DNA of 64,000 nucleotides from Desulfobacterales bacterium (GTDB lineage: Bacteria; Desulfobacterota; Desulfobacteria; Desulfobacterales; JADGBH01): contig JADGBH010000014.1 in the NCBI GenBank assembly GCA_015231595.1, positions 1 to 64,000 of the forward strand, given 5' to 3'. The position numbers were made by a program, and so were the translations under genes. Shown piece by piece: positions 57,021-64,000 of the stretch. Within the stretch, counting starts at the first letter, position 1; each line of letters starts with the position of its first letter. The notes beneath the pieces are model-generated. The model was not told where the DNA came from. It was given only the letters and a program-made list of their open reading frames with translations, and did no database searches.

Positions 57021-57092
57021 CACTTGAAGCGTAATTTCAGCCTCCACTGTAATTACGCTTAGGTAAATTTTATATAAATCTTTGATATTAAC

Positions 57093-57172
57093 TGACATGA
57101 TATTCAGGTGTCTAAGGCTAAATTTTAAGGCTAATTCAAATTCTATCATCTAAAAATAGAAATAGTATGTCA
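57093..57172 (+). repeat. 80 bp dispersed repeat, copy 5
   Basis: 'tgacatgatattcag' to 'atagaaatagtatgtca', between the broken DUF1566 gene and the DUF2804 gene, 74 bases before the latter's ATG. Confidence 0.85.
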
Positions 57173-57245
57173 TTTTTTTATTTTTAAATGATAGAATATT
57201 ATCACTAAATTTTTTTTGAATATAATTTTTTGGAGATAATTACTT

Positions 57246-58289
57246 ATGCAACAAACTACATTAAGTAATAACAAAAGCGGTGTATTACTTTTAGATGGGG
57301 CAGCTAATTTTGGAGCCCATGCTATAAGATTCAACCCCATTGACATGGAAAATCTTTTAAAGATTGAGCATAAAAGATTTTCTATTCAACAATTCAGAGA
57401 AAAACGCTGGTCATATCTGGGTATTTTAAACCCTCGTGTAATTTTGGGCTGTGCTGTTATTCATCTTGGGTATGTTGCGAGTGCATTTATTTTTGCATTC
57501 GACAGACAGGATAAAAGAATGTTAGAGCATACAATGATTTTACCTCCTATTAGTCAAGTCCGTTTTGATAGGCATCCTGATCAAGGCATTTGCAGTTTTA
57601 GTTCCCTTAGAACCAAAATTATTATGTCTCACGATATTAATTCTGGAGTTAGACGTCTTAACACAAATATGTTTTTGATTAGGAATCCTATAAAAACACA
57701 AATAGTTGTATCTGATTCACCAGAATTTTTCAGTCCACTTCAAGTAATTATACCAATGGAAAATGGTAAAGTTGTATTCACAAATAAAGAAGCTGGTTTA
57801 CATGCAGAAGGTTCCATAACTATGGGTAATAAAACATTTGAACTTAAACCTGAAGAAACATGGGCTATTTTCGATTGGACTGATGGTTTTTTTAATCGAA
57901 ACACATTCTGGAATTGGGCTTGTGGTGCTGGTCGAAGTAGCGATGGAACTCGTATAGGGTTCAATTTTTCAGCAGGAGTATATGAAAATGGAGTGTTAGA
58001 GAATGTTATATGGATTGACGGAGAGCCAATTACTATAAGTGAAGTTAAATTTATCTATGATAACAAGAATCCAATGACAACTTGGCGGGTGCAAAGCGTT
58101 GATGGGAATGTAAATTTGCAATTTGAGCCTGAAGGTATTCGCAGTGCAAACGATAACATTGGTATTATGGCAAGCAGATTTATGCAGCCCTGCGGAAATT
58201 TTTCTGGAATCATTAAAAACAAAGAAGGTCAGATTTTAAATTTGACATCTGTCGCTGGCGTTGTTGAAGAACATTATGCTAAATGGTAG
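57246..58289 (+). CDS. DUF2804 family protein
   Basis: 347 residues, beta-rich, matching the DUF2804 pattern: 'FREKRWSYLGILNPRVILGC', 'ETWAIFDWTDGFFNRNTFWN', 'ACGAGRSSDGTRIGFNFSAG' and the ending 'CGNFSGIIKN'. GGAGA precedes the ATG. No signal peptide. Function of the family is not established; it has been linked with lipocalin-like folds. Followed after 40 bases by a small membrane protein gene. Confidence 0.85.
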   Translation: MQQTTLSNNKSGVLLLDGAANFGAHAIRFNPIDMENLLKIEHKRFSIQQFREKRWSYLGILNPRVILGCAVIHLGYVASAFIFAFDRQDKRMLEHTMILPPISQVRFDRHPDQGICSFSSLRTKIIMSHDINSGVRRLNTNMFLIRNPIKTQIVVSDSPEFFSPLQVIIPMENGKVVFTNKEAGLHAEGSITMGNKTFELKPEETWAIFDWTDGFFNRNTFWNWACGAGRSSDGTRIGFNFSAGVYENGVLENVIWIDGEPITISEVKFIYDNKNPMTTWRVQSVDGNVNLQFEPEGIRSANDNIGIMASRFMQPCGNFSGIIKNKEGQILNLTSVAGVVEEHYAKW

Positions 58290-58329
58290 TTTTTAGTTAT
58301 TTTTGTAAACAAACAAAGATATAATTATT

Positions 58330-58536
58330 ATGCGATATCCTATTTCTCTTAATGATTTAAACTATATTGGACTTATATTTATAGCGATAGGTATAATTTC
58401 CATAGTGACAAAGAGAGCTATATTGCCGAAGTATATGGGAGGTTATTTCGTCAAGGATGAATCGGCAGTTTTTTTTGGTTTTTTGCAAATAATTTTAGGC
58501 ATTTTGTTTTTTCTAATTGTCTTATTTTTTAGTTAA
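58330..58536 (+). CDS. Small two-helix membrane protein
   Basis: 68 residues with two hydrophobic helices (about 8-28 and 45-66, 'FLQIILGILFFLIVLFFS'). No motif recognised and a weak binding site. Its location between DUF2804 and the ABC transporter genes on the same strand, with gaps of 40 and 14 bases, supports a real gene. Confidence 0.55.
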   Translation: MRYPISLNDLNYIGLIFIAIGIISIVTKRAILPKYMGGYFVKDESAVFFGFLQIILGILFFLIVLFFS

Positions 58537-58550
58537 TTATAAATGATATC

Positions 58551-59447
58551 ATGAAAAATTTTTTTTTAACTGTAATTTTTATTTTTTTAATATGTATTCC
58601 AGATAATTTGTTAGCATCAAGGGAATTTATTGACCAAGCAGGCAGGAAAGTTATTGTTCCAGATAAGCCTGAACGAGTAATTGCTCTTGCTCCGAGCATA
58701 ACTGAAATTATTTTTGCAATTGGAGAACAGCACCGTTTAAAAGGAGTTACAAAATTTTCAGATTATCCTTCTGATGCGGCACGACTTCCAAAAGTAGGTT
58801 CTTATGTTCAGCTTGACATTGAAAGAATAATTGCTTTAAAGCCAGATCTTTGTATAGGAATAAAAGACGGAAATCCTATAGAAACGGTAACTCGTTTGGA
58901 ATCTTTTAAAATACCTGTATATGCGGTTGATCCCAAAAATCTTCAAGGAGTTCTCGATACTGTAAATGACATATCTATACTGCTTAATGCCGAAGAAAAA
59001 GGCAGTCATATTGTTAATGATATGAAGTCAAGAATAAATGCAGTAAAAAAATTATCAAATACAGTCAGTTATCGACCTAAAGTTTTTTTTCAAATAGGAG
59101 TATCACCAATTGTTTCCATTGGAACAGATAGTTTTTTACATGAACTGATTATAACTGCAGGGGGACAAAATGTATCTGAAGGGAAAATTCCCTATCCTCG
59201 CTTTACAGTTGAACAAATCATTGCATTAGAGCCTGACATTATAATTATAACTTCGATGGAAAGAGGAGGTCTTTTTGAAAAAGCCAAAGAAGAATGGAGC
59301 TACTGGAAAAGCATACCTGCCGTAAAAAATAATAAAATTTATGTTGTGGATTCAAATCTTTTCGATCGTCCAACTCCTCGAGTGTTAAGCGGTATTGAAC
59401 TTCTTTTTAGTATTATTCATCCTGAACTTAAATTAATTGAGAATTGA
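58551..59447 (+). CDS. BtuF-type ABC transporter substrate-binding protein
   Basis: Signal peptide at residues 1-21. Periplasmic binding fold of the cobalamin/iron-siderophore class III family: 'DQAGRKVIVPDKPERVIALA', 'PSITEIIFAIGEQHRLKGVT', 'LKPDLCIG' and 'EQIIALEPDIIIITS'. Captures corrinoid or Fe-chelate for the permease that follows 3 bases on. Which ligand cannot be told from sequence. Confidence 0.88.
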   Translation: MKNFFLTVIFIFLICIPDNLLASREFIDQAGRKVIVPDKPERVIALAPSITEIIFAIGEQHRLKGVTKFSDYPSDAARLPKVGSYVQLDIERIIALKPDLCIGIKDGNPIETVTRLESFKIPVYAVDPKNLQGVLDTVNDISILLNAEEKGSHIVNDMKSRINAVKKLSNTVSYRPKVFFQIGVSPIVSIGTDSFLHELIITAGGQNVSEGKIPYPRFTVEQIIALEPDIIIITSMERGGLFEKAKEEWSYWKSIPAVKNNKIYVVDSNLFDRPTPRVLSGIELLFSIIHPELKLIEN

Positions 59448-59450
59448 GAA

Positions 59451-60461
59451 TTGAAAATTGAAAATTATTCCATATTTAATAAAGTTTTAGCAACAATATT
59501 TTTGTGTTCTTTAATGCTTGTAATAGCTATAATTATTGGCATTTCCATGGGGTCCTCAAATATTAAAATTCAGGATGTTATAAATTCATTAATTCGTCCT
59601 GAAACTGTTGATCAAACTACTTATGCAATTATTTGGAGAATTAGATTTCCAAGAACTCTAATGGCAGCATTAGTAGGCTCTGCACTTTCCCTTGGAGGCC
59701 TTGTTTTTCAGGCTGTATTAAGAAATCCTTTAGCTGAACCTTATATTTTAGGTATTTCTGGAGGCGCTGCAATTGGAGCTATTTTAGGCATTTTATTGAA
59801 ATTATCAAGATTTCCTGGGATATGCTCTTTTGCTTTTATCGGCAGCATGGGAACACTGCTAATGGTTTTTATAATATCATCTGGGAAATCCATGCTCAAA
59901 AAAGATGCCCTTTTGCTTTCAGGGGTTATGTTAAATGCTTTTTGTTCGGCAGTTATCATATTTCTTATTTCATTAAGCCACGATTCAAGTATGCATAACA
60001 TTATTTTTTGGCTTATGGGTGACTTATCTATATCAAGTTTATATCATGTTGGAATACTGGCGGCTATGCTTTTGCCTTGTTTTATAATATTATTCTACCT
60101 TTCCCATGCTATGAATCTTTTATTAATCGGAAAAGAAATAGCCATGACAATGGGGCTTAATGTTAATTTTATAATTGTAGTTCTTTTAATAATAAGCTCA
60201 TTTATGGTAAGCTCGACAGTTTCATATTGCGGACTTTTAGGCTTTGTAGGTCTTGTCATGCCCCATTTGTTAAGGCTTATGATAAGTCATGATCATAGGA
60301 TACTTGTTCCTGCCTGTGTTTTAGGAGGCGGAGCGTACATGATTTTATGCGATACATTAGCGCGAGTTCTTCCTGCAAATGGAGAAATGCCTGTTGGAGT
60401 TATTACTGCTATGGTTGGAGCTCCGCTTTTTATTTTTTTGCTTAAAAGATCAAAAAAATGA
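59451..60461 (+). CDS. FecCD/BtuC-type ABC transporter permease
   Basis: 336 residues with eight to ten hydrophobic helices and family signatures 'RIRFPRTLMAALVGSALSLG', 'QAVLRNPLAEPYILGISGGA' and the cytoplasmic-coupling 'LGFVGLVMPHLLRL', plus 'GEMPVGVITAMVGAPLFIFL' near the end. Starts at TTG in a short 'gaattgagaattgaaaattg' repeat. Its ATPase gene begins at the next ATG but is broken off, so this transporter is probably non-functional unless an ATPase is supplied elsewhere. Confidence 0.9.
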   Translation: MKIENYSIFNKVLATIFLCSLMLVIAIIIGISMGSSNIKIQDVINSLIRPETVDQTTYAIIWRIRFPRTLMAALVGSALSLGGLVFQAVLRNPLAEPYILGISGGAAIGAILGILLKLSRFPGICSFAFIGSMGTLLMVFIISSGKSMLKKDALLLSGVMLNAFCSAVIIFLISLSHDSSMHNIIFWLMGDLSISSLYHVGILAAMLLPCFIILFYLSHAMNLLLIGKEIAMTMGLNVNFIIVVLLIISSFMVSSTVSYCGLLGFVGLVMPHLLRLMISHDHRILVPACVLGGGAYMILCDTLARVLPANGEMPVGVITAMVGAPLFIFLLKRSKK

Positions 60462-60575
60462 ATATATATATCAATAGTGTTTCTATTCTTCTGAAAAAAA
60501 TTGAAGGTAATAATTATGCGCCATTAAACCATAAGTATCCCAATTTTGAATTACTGTATTTACAGCCAGCCATCT
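60458..60575 (+). pseudogene. ABC transporter ATPase, first codons only
   Basis: ATG at 60458 overlaps the permease stop (ATGA) and reads 'MNIYINSVSI', the usual opening strand of BtuD/FhuC-like ATPases. The frame then diverges into the antisense of CotH sequence and stops without a Walker A. Judged a truncated btuD-like gene, broken at about 60490. Confidence 0.5.
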
Positions 60576-60878
60576 TATAAATCCTTTAACATCTAATATT
60601 GATTCGAGCCCATTTTTCCATGTATCTGTGTCAGTTCTATCCGTATGGAGAGCATCAAAAAAAGCCATAATATCGCTAAAATCAGCCTCATCTTCATTAG
60701 TTTCCTTATCAAATTGGCTTTCATTGTATGTAACAAAATTGGATGTAGGTTTATAAAGATTGCCGCTTTTTTTCTTAAATTGGGCTTGAAGCATAGGATT
60801 ATCTGGGATTTCCACCATAGTGTATAATCCAAAATAAGTTGAGCCTTCTCCATAATCAATGAATACTCGATAAAAGGC
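60483..60878 (-). pseudogene. CotH kinase-family protein fragment
   Basis: Minus-strand frame reads 'FYRVFIDYGEGSTYFGLYTM' and 'VEIPDNPMLQAQFKKKSGNL', then 'FIRWLAVNTVIQNWDTYGL' and 'AHNYYL'. The D-x-x-x-F/W-L-A-V-N-x-x-x-x-N-W-D-x-Y-G block is the CotH signature. Both ends are missing: the N-terminus runs into VTC sequence, the C-terminus into the ATPase scrap. Confidence 0.75.
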
Positions 60879-60892
60879 AATCTATCATTGAA

Positions 60893-61120
60893 TAAAGAAA
60901 GCCAATTTTTATGACTGATTTGAGTTCTATGTTTCTTCATTATTTGATTCTTTTTTTGTTTAATTTCAAAAAAACATGGCAGACCTGAATTAATATCATA
61001 AGTTCTAATTCGTAAATTAAGTCGATTTTTAGATTCAGACATTCTCTGTCGTAAAAAAAATAGTGACGGTGAATCTAAATAAAGACTATATACGCTATAA
61101 AATCCATCTTGCTCTTTTTG
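60893..61120 (-). pseudogene. VTC-domain polyphosphate polymerase fragment
   Basis: Minus-strand frame reads 'FYSVYSLYLDSPSLFFLRQR' and 'SESKNRLNLRIRTYDINSGL', then 'CFFEIKQKKNQIMKKHRTQI'. S-L-Y-x-D-S-P, R-x-R-x-Y and F-E-I-K are the first conserved basic strands of VTC domains. Only about 75 residues remain; the frame continues out of frame into CotH. Confidence 0.7.
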
Positions 61121-61373
61121 TAATAGCCAAAGCTCCCAACATGCCTAATCCTCTTGCCAGACTATTTCCAATAGCCTGCATAACTGTTGCGGCTACTATA
61201 GGGCTTAAAATTAAAGATTGAACAAAGTTTCTTGAATATGATAAGCCTCTGAAAGTTTTTTCATACGTTATTGCAATTATCACTGAAAGAACAAAAGAAA
61301 GCATAGTGGCATATACAATCTCGATAAAAACTGGATCAAGTGAGTTTGTTTCTAATGCTAAATTTTCAAACAT
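61095..61373 (-). pseudogene. DUF4956 membrane protein fragment
   Basis: 'SYSRNFVQSLILSPIVAATV' and 'MQAIGNSLARGLGMLGALAI' are diagnostic of the N-terminal half of DUF4956 proteins, with membrane helices at about 18-38 and 52-70. Sequence breaks after 'GALAI' into the VTC fragment, so the C-terminal half is lost. DUF4956, VTC and CotH genes are usual neighbours, here compressed by deletions. Confidence 0.75.
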
Positions 61374-61485
61374 AGGTAATTTCCTTTCTTTCGTTAAGAA
61401 TTTTTAAATTTTAGTCTGAACCTTGATGTTTTTAAAATTCGTTAGTCAGGGAATCAAGGTACAGACAATAACGTATAAGATGATT

Positions 61486-61755
61486 TTACTCGTTAGATTC
61501 GGTCTCTATTACTTCATTGCATTGGTTAATATGAGTAATAAGTTCTTCTCCCTGTTGTTGACTAATTATTTCTCCAGAGACCGATAAATTGACCAGTTTA
61601 AGCAATTGTTCATTCATTGCTGTGTGGAAAGTCTCTTTAGAAATATTATTTTCTTTTAAAAAAATCGGAAGATGTTTAGCAATTAAAGCTTGTTGAATGG
61701 TAACCGGTTCAATTCCGCTTAATTTAGAATTGTTGTAAAAATAAAAGAATATCAA
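61486..61755 (-). CDS. Hypothetical 89-residue protein
   Basis: Frame opens at TTG with no binding site and ends in an acidic tail ('HINQCNEVIETESNE'). A short hydrophobic start is followed by 'EPVTIQQALIAKHLPIFLKE' and helical sequence. No family recognised. Its 5' side abuts rearranged DNA, so it may be the truncated end of a longer gene. Confidence 0.4.
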   Translation of the reverse strand: MIFFYFYNNSKLSGIEPVTIQQALIAKHLPIFLKENNISKETFHTAMNEQLLKLVNLSVSGEIISQQQGEELITHINQCNEVIETESNE

Positions 61756-61802
61756 AAAAAGCTAATTATAAAATAACTATCCTGTTGGAGTTATTACGGC
61801 TA

Positions 61803-61974
61803 TATAGTTTTTAAGAAAAGTAAATTGGAAAAATTAAATAAACGTCGTAGGACGTCATTCCGGATTAAAAGTCTTCATATTCTCTGGATTCCGGGTTAAA
61901 GTCAGAAAATCTAAACGATTTTCTGACTTTCCCCGGAATGACGATAATCCAAAATACTTTTCTTAAATACTGTA
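61803..61974. mobile_element. 172 bp palindromic MITE-like element
   Basis: Ends are 20 bp inverted repeats matching at 18 of 20 positions: 'tatagtttttaagaaaagta' at 61803-61822 and the complement of 61955-61974. Inside are a second inverted pair cgtcattccgg/ccggaatgacg (61853-61863 and 61933-61943) and a 14 bp perfect hairpin aaagtcagaaaatc/gattttctgacttt (61898-61930). Non-coding. End motif shared with 12796 and 31509. No clear target duplication. Confidence 0.65.
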
Positions 61975-62021
61975 GTAACTCATAAGCCTAAAAACTCAAA
62001 AAAATATTGATAATAATATCA

Positions 62022-63587
62022 ATGATACAATCCTTTATAATAATTCTTTTAATATTTTTTATCTGCGTAACTATCATTTTGCTTTTAAACAAAAAAAGAC
62101 TTGATAAAAAGCTTTATTTTTTAAAAAAAGCACAGAAAGAATTGAAATCTCTTAACATGGCGAAAAGTGAATTTTTGGCGAATATGAGTCATGAAATAAG
62201 GACTCCAATGAATGCAATTCTCGGATTTGCGGATCTTCTTAAAGGGCATATTTTAGAACCAAAGTATAAAAAATATCTTAATGGAATTCTTTCAGGGGGA
62301 AAAACCCTTTTATCCCTGATTAATGATATTCTTGATTTATCTAAAATAGAATCTGGAAAGATGGAGCTTTGTCCTGAACCGTCTGATATTCATAGTATTA
62401 TTAATGATTTTCAAAATATGTTTTGCGTCATAAAAAAAGAAAAAAATCTTACTTTTAATATTAAAATTACAAACCAAGTTCCTAAATTTGTTGTTATTGA
62501 TGAAACTCGGCTAAAGCAAATTCTTTTTAACCTCATTGGAAATTCATTTAAGTTTACCGAACAAGGAATTATTACCCTTAAAGTTGATGGACAACAAAAA
62601 CAAGATCAAAAAAAAGAAATTGATTTATTTTTTGAGGTAATTGACACAGGTATCGGAATCCCTAAAAAGCAACAGCAAATAATTTTTGAAGCTTTCAAGC
62701 AGCAGAACGGGCAAAGCACTCGTAAATATGGGGGGACTGGCCTTGGATTAACTATAACTAAAAAGTTAATTGAAATCATGAATGGAGCAATCACCGTAGA
62801 AAGTGAGACTCAAAAAGGTTCTATTTTTAAATTCTTTTTACCGGATATTAAAATAGTTGAAGAAATAGTTGAAATTAAAGAAAGATCAGACGAATGGTCT
62901 CAAGTTATATTTGAAAATCCAGTTATTTTACTATTTGAAGACGTAGAATCAAATCAGGATATTGTGCGAGGTTACCTTGAAGATCATAATGTTACATTAG
63001 TTATTGCATGTAATGGAAAGGAAGGTATAGAGCTTGCTTTCAGCATCAAGCCAGATTTAATCCTGATGGATCTAATGATGCCTATTATGGATGGATATGA
63101 AGCTATCCGTTTTATTAAAAACAATAAAGATATATCTAATATTCCAATAATCGCATTAACCGCTTCGTCAGTCAGCAGAAATGAAGATCGGCTGAAATCT
63201 CAATGGGATGACTACCTCAGAAAACCTGTCAATCAAAAGCAGCTTATAAATACCCTATCTAAGTTTTTACCTCATCAAACGAAAAAACAAATTTATAAGG
63301 TAATTGAGCTGGCTCCCTTAGAATTTGATAAACTTTCTAAATCAGATATGGATAGCTTAAAGGCCAAATTTATTCCTTTATGGAAAACCGTAGCTCAACT
63401 CATGTGCAATGATGATATTCTTAATTTTGCAAATCAATTAATTGATTATTCAAAAAATATTAGACATAATTATTTAGAAAGTTATGCGATGGACCTTTAT
63501 AATTCTGCAAAATCCTATGATATTGATAACATGACAGAACAATTTAATGATTTTCCGAATATAATACAAAAATATGAGGAAGAATAA
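62022..63587 (+). CDS. Hybrid sensor histidine kinase with receiver domain
   Basis: 521 residues from the ATG of MIQSF; the frame opens five codons earlier. One transmembrane helix, a short coil, HisKA with the phospho-accepting His in 'ANMSHEIRTPMNAILGFADL', HATPase ('DTGIGIP', 'GGTGLGLTITKKLI'), and a receiver with Asp in 'LILMDLMMPIMDG'. The last 90 residues are helical. No sensory domain, so input must come from a partner. Two bases separate it from the next sensor gene. Confidence 0.9.
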   Translation: MIQSFIIILLIFFICVTIILLLNKKRLDKKLYFLKKAQKELKSLNMAKSEFLANMSHEIRTPMNAILGFADLLKGHILEPKYKKYLNGILSGGKTLLSLINDILDLSKIESGKMELCPEPSDIHSIINDFQNMFCVIKKEKNLTFNIKITNQVPKFVVIDETRLKQILFNLIGNSFKFTEQGIITLKVDGQQKQDQKKEIDLFFEVIDTGIGIPKKQQQIIFEAFKQQNGQSTRKYGGTGLGLTITKKLIEIMNGAITVESETQKGSIFKFFLPDIKIVEEIVEIKERSDEWSQVIFENPVILLFEDVESNQDIVRGYLEDHNVTLVIACNGKEGIELAFSIKPDLILMDLMMPIMDGYEAIRFIKNNKDISNIPIIALTASSVSRNEDRLKSQWDDYLRKPVNQKQLINTLSKFLPHQTKKQIYKVIELAPLEFDKLSKSDMDSLKAKFIPLWKTVAQLMCNDDILNFANQLIDYSKNIRHNYLESYAMDLYNSAKSYDIDNMTEQFNDFPNIIQKYEEE

Positions 63588-63589
63588 TT

Positions 63590-64000
63590 ATGACGAGTAG
63601 CATTCAAAAAAAAATTATTTTGTTATTAATGTTTATCTTGCTGATTTTTTTTACGGCTATTTTTTTTCAGGAAGAAGCTAAATCAAGGATGATTTCCTAT
63701 AATTTAGAAAATCTAAAAGCTGAAAAAAATTTACTTTTAAAAAAAACAATTACTATTAAAGGCCAGCGTTTAAATGATTTAGTTTTTGATTATACTTATT
63801 GGGATGAAATGGTAGATTTTGTTCGAACTAAGGATGCAAAATGGTCAGCGTATAATATTGATACTGGAATGAAAACCTATTTTGTCGATAAGGCATGGAT
63901 TTTTAATGAAACTTTAGAACTAATTTATTCCGCATCTTCAGATGGTGAAAACACTGTTCCTGTAGATTTTCCAATTGAAATTAATATTTTAAAAAATATT
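63590..64000 (+). CDS. CHASE4-domain sensor protein, 5' part (runs off the window)
   Basis: Begins with one membrane helix ('KKIILLLMFILLIFFTAIFF') followed by an extracytoplasmic CHASE4 domain: 'LNDLVFDYTYWDEMVDFVRT' and 'WSAYNIDTGMKTYFVDKAWI' are characteristic. The cytoplasmic output domain lies beyond 64000. Starts 2 bases after the hybrid kinase stop, so it probably provides that kinase's missing sensory input, or is a second sensor in the operon. Confidence 0.8.
   Translation, partial: MTSSIQKKIILLLMFILLIFFTAIFFQEEAKSRMISYNLENLKAEKNLLLKKTITIKGQRLNDLVFDYTYWDEMVDFVRTKDAKWSAYNIDTGMKTYFVDKAWIFNETLELIYSASSDGENTVPVDFPIEINILKNI

Noticed and set aside
60593..61042. Single 149-residue minus-strand protein
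   Set aside because: Its first half is VTC sequence, the second half is out-of-frame CotH sequence, so it is a read-through of two fragments.

Overview
The window is low-GC (roughly 30-33 percent by eye) bacterial chromosome. Gene content suggests an anaerobic Desulfobacterota (Desulfobacterales-like) genome. It has a formate-tetrahydrofolate ligase, a sulfide-dependent type Thi4 with His in place of the suicidal Cys, GAF/HD-GYP and hybrid-kinase signalling, proteobacterial-type ParE/ParC, and DUF1566 and DUF2804 proteins. The lineage is an inference; no full marker gene is present, and only the 3' part of a 5S rRNA lies at the left edge.

Layout. 1-135: end of an rRNA operon and its terminator. 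200-8770 (minus strand): a signalling/type IV pilus module with an HD-GYP c-di-GMP phosphodiesterase, a PAS-class III nucleotide cyclase, a PilT-like ATPase carrying an N-terminal cyclic-nucleotide-binding domain, a degenerate cyclase-like protein and a PilB/GspE-like ATPase with an N-terminal GAF domain. 9070-11400 (plus): rsmE and a secreted VWA protein. 11400-14100: a graveyard holding two CLec/FGE-type 'RGGxWNNNAQNCRSANR' sequences of the kind diversified by diversity-generating retroelements (DGRs), a C-terminal reverse-transcriptase scrap, an IS1-type transposase scrap, a frameshifted secreted-protein gene and two non-autonomous elements with intact target-site duplications. 14170-19550: rhomboid-TPR protein, IS4 scrap, dynamin-like GTPase, an L-2-hydroxyglutarate-oxidase-like flavoprotein and a methyltransferase. 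19700-25440: fhs, then an exported caspase / TPR protein / CsgG-like lipoprotein operon. 25590-31170 (minus): thiC, thi4, thiE, a glycosyltransferase and pgm. 31640-39784 (plus): parE, parC, a membrane-anchored kinase-like protein and a DUF4388 protein. 39790-46315 (minus): a second, non-housekeeping Hsp70 cassette (transglutaminase, GrpE-like, Hsp70, J-like/DUF1566 fusion). 46630-55070: hybrid histidine kinase, response regulator, PilZ protein, small adaptor-like lipoprotein and a 1063-residue exported protein. 55170-57020: a DUF1566 gene split by about 0.5 kb of foreign DNA. 57246-60461: DUF2804 protein, small membrane protein, and a BtuF/BtuC-like uptake pair whose ATPase gene is broken off after a few codons. 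60480-62000: remnants of a CotH/VTC/DUF4956 cluster and a palindromic repeat element. 62000-64000: hybrid histidine kinase and the start of a CHASE4 sensor.

Two families of short dispersed repeats thread the gaps between genes: an 79-80 bp element with TGACA...TGTCA ends (five copies) and a roughly 20 bp end motif containing 'taagaaaagtaaattgg' (four occurrences). The most unusual parts are the decayed DGR locus with its strongly conserved 3' flank, the cyclic-nucleotide-linked pilus ATPase cluster, and the alternative Hsp70 cassette.
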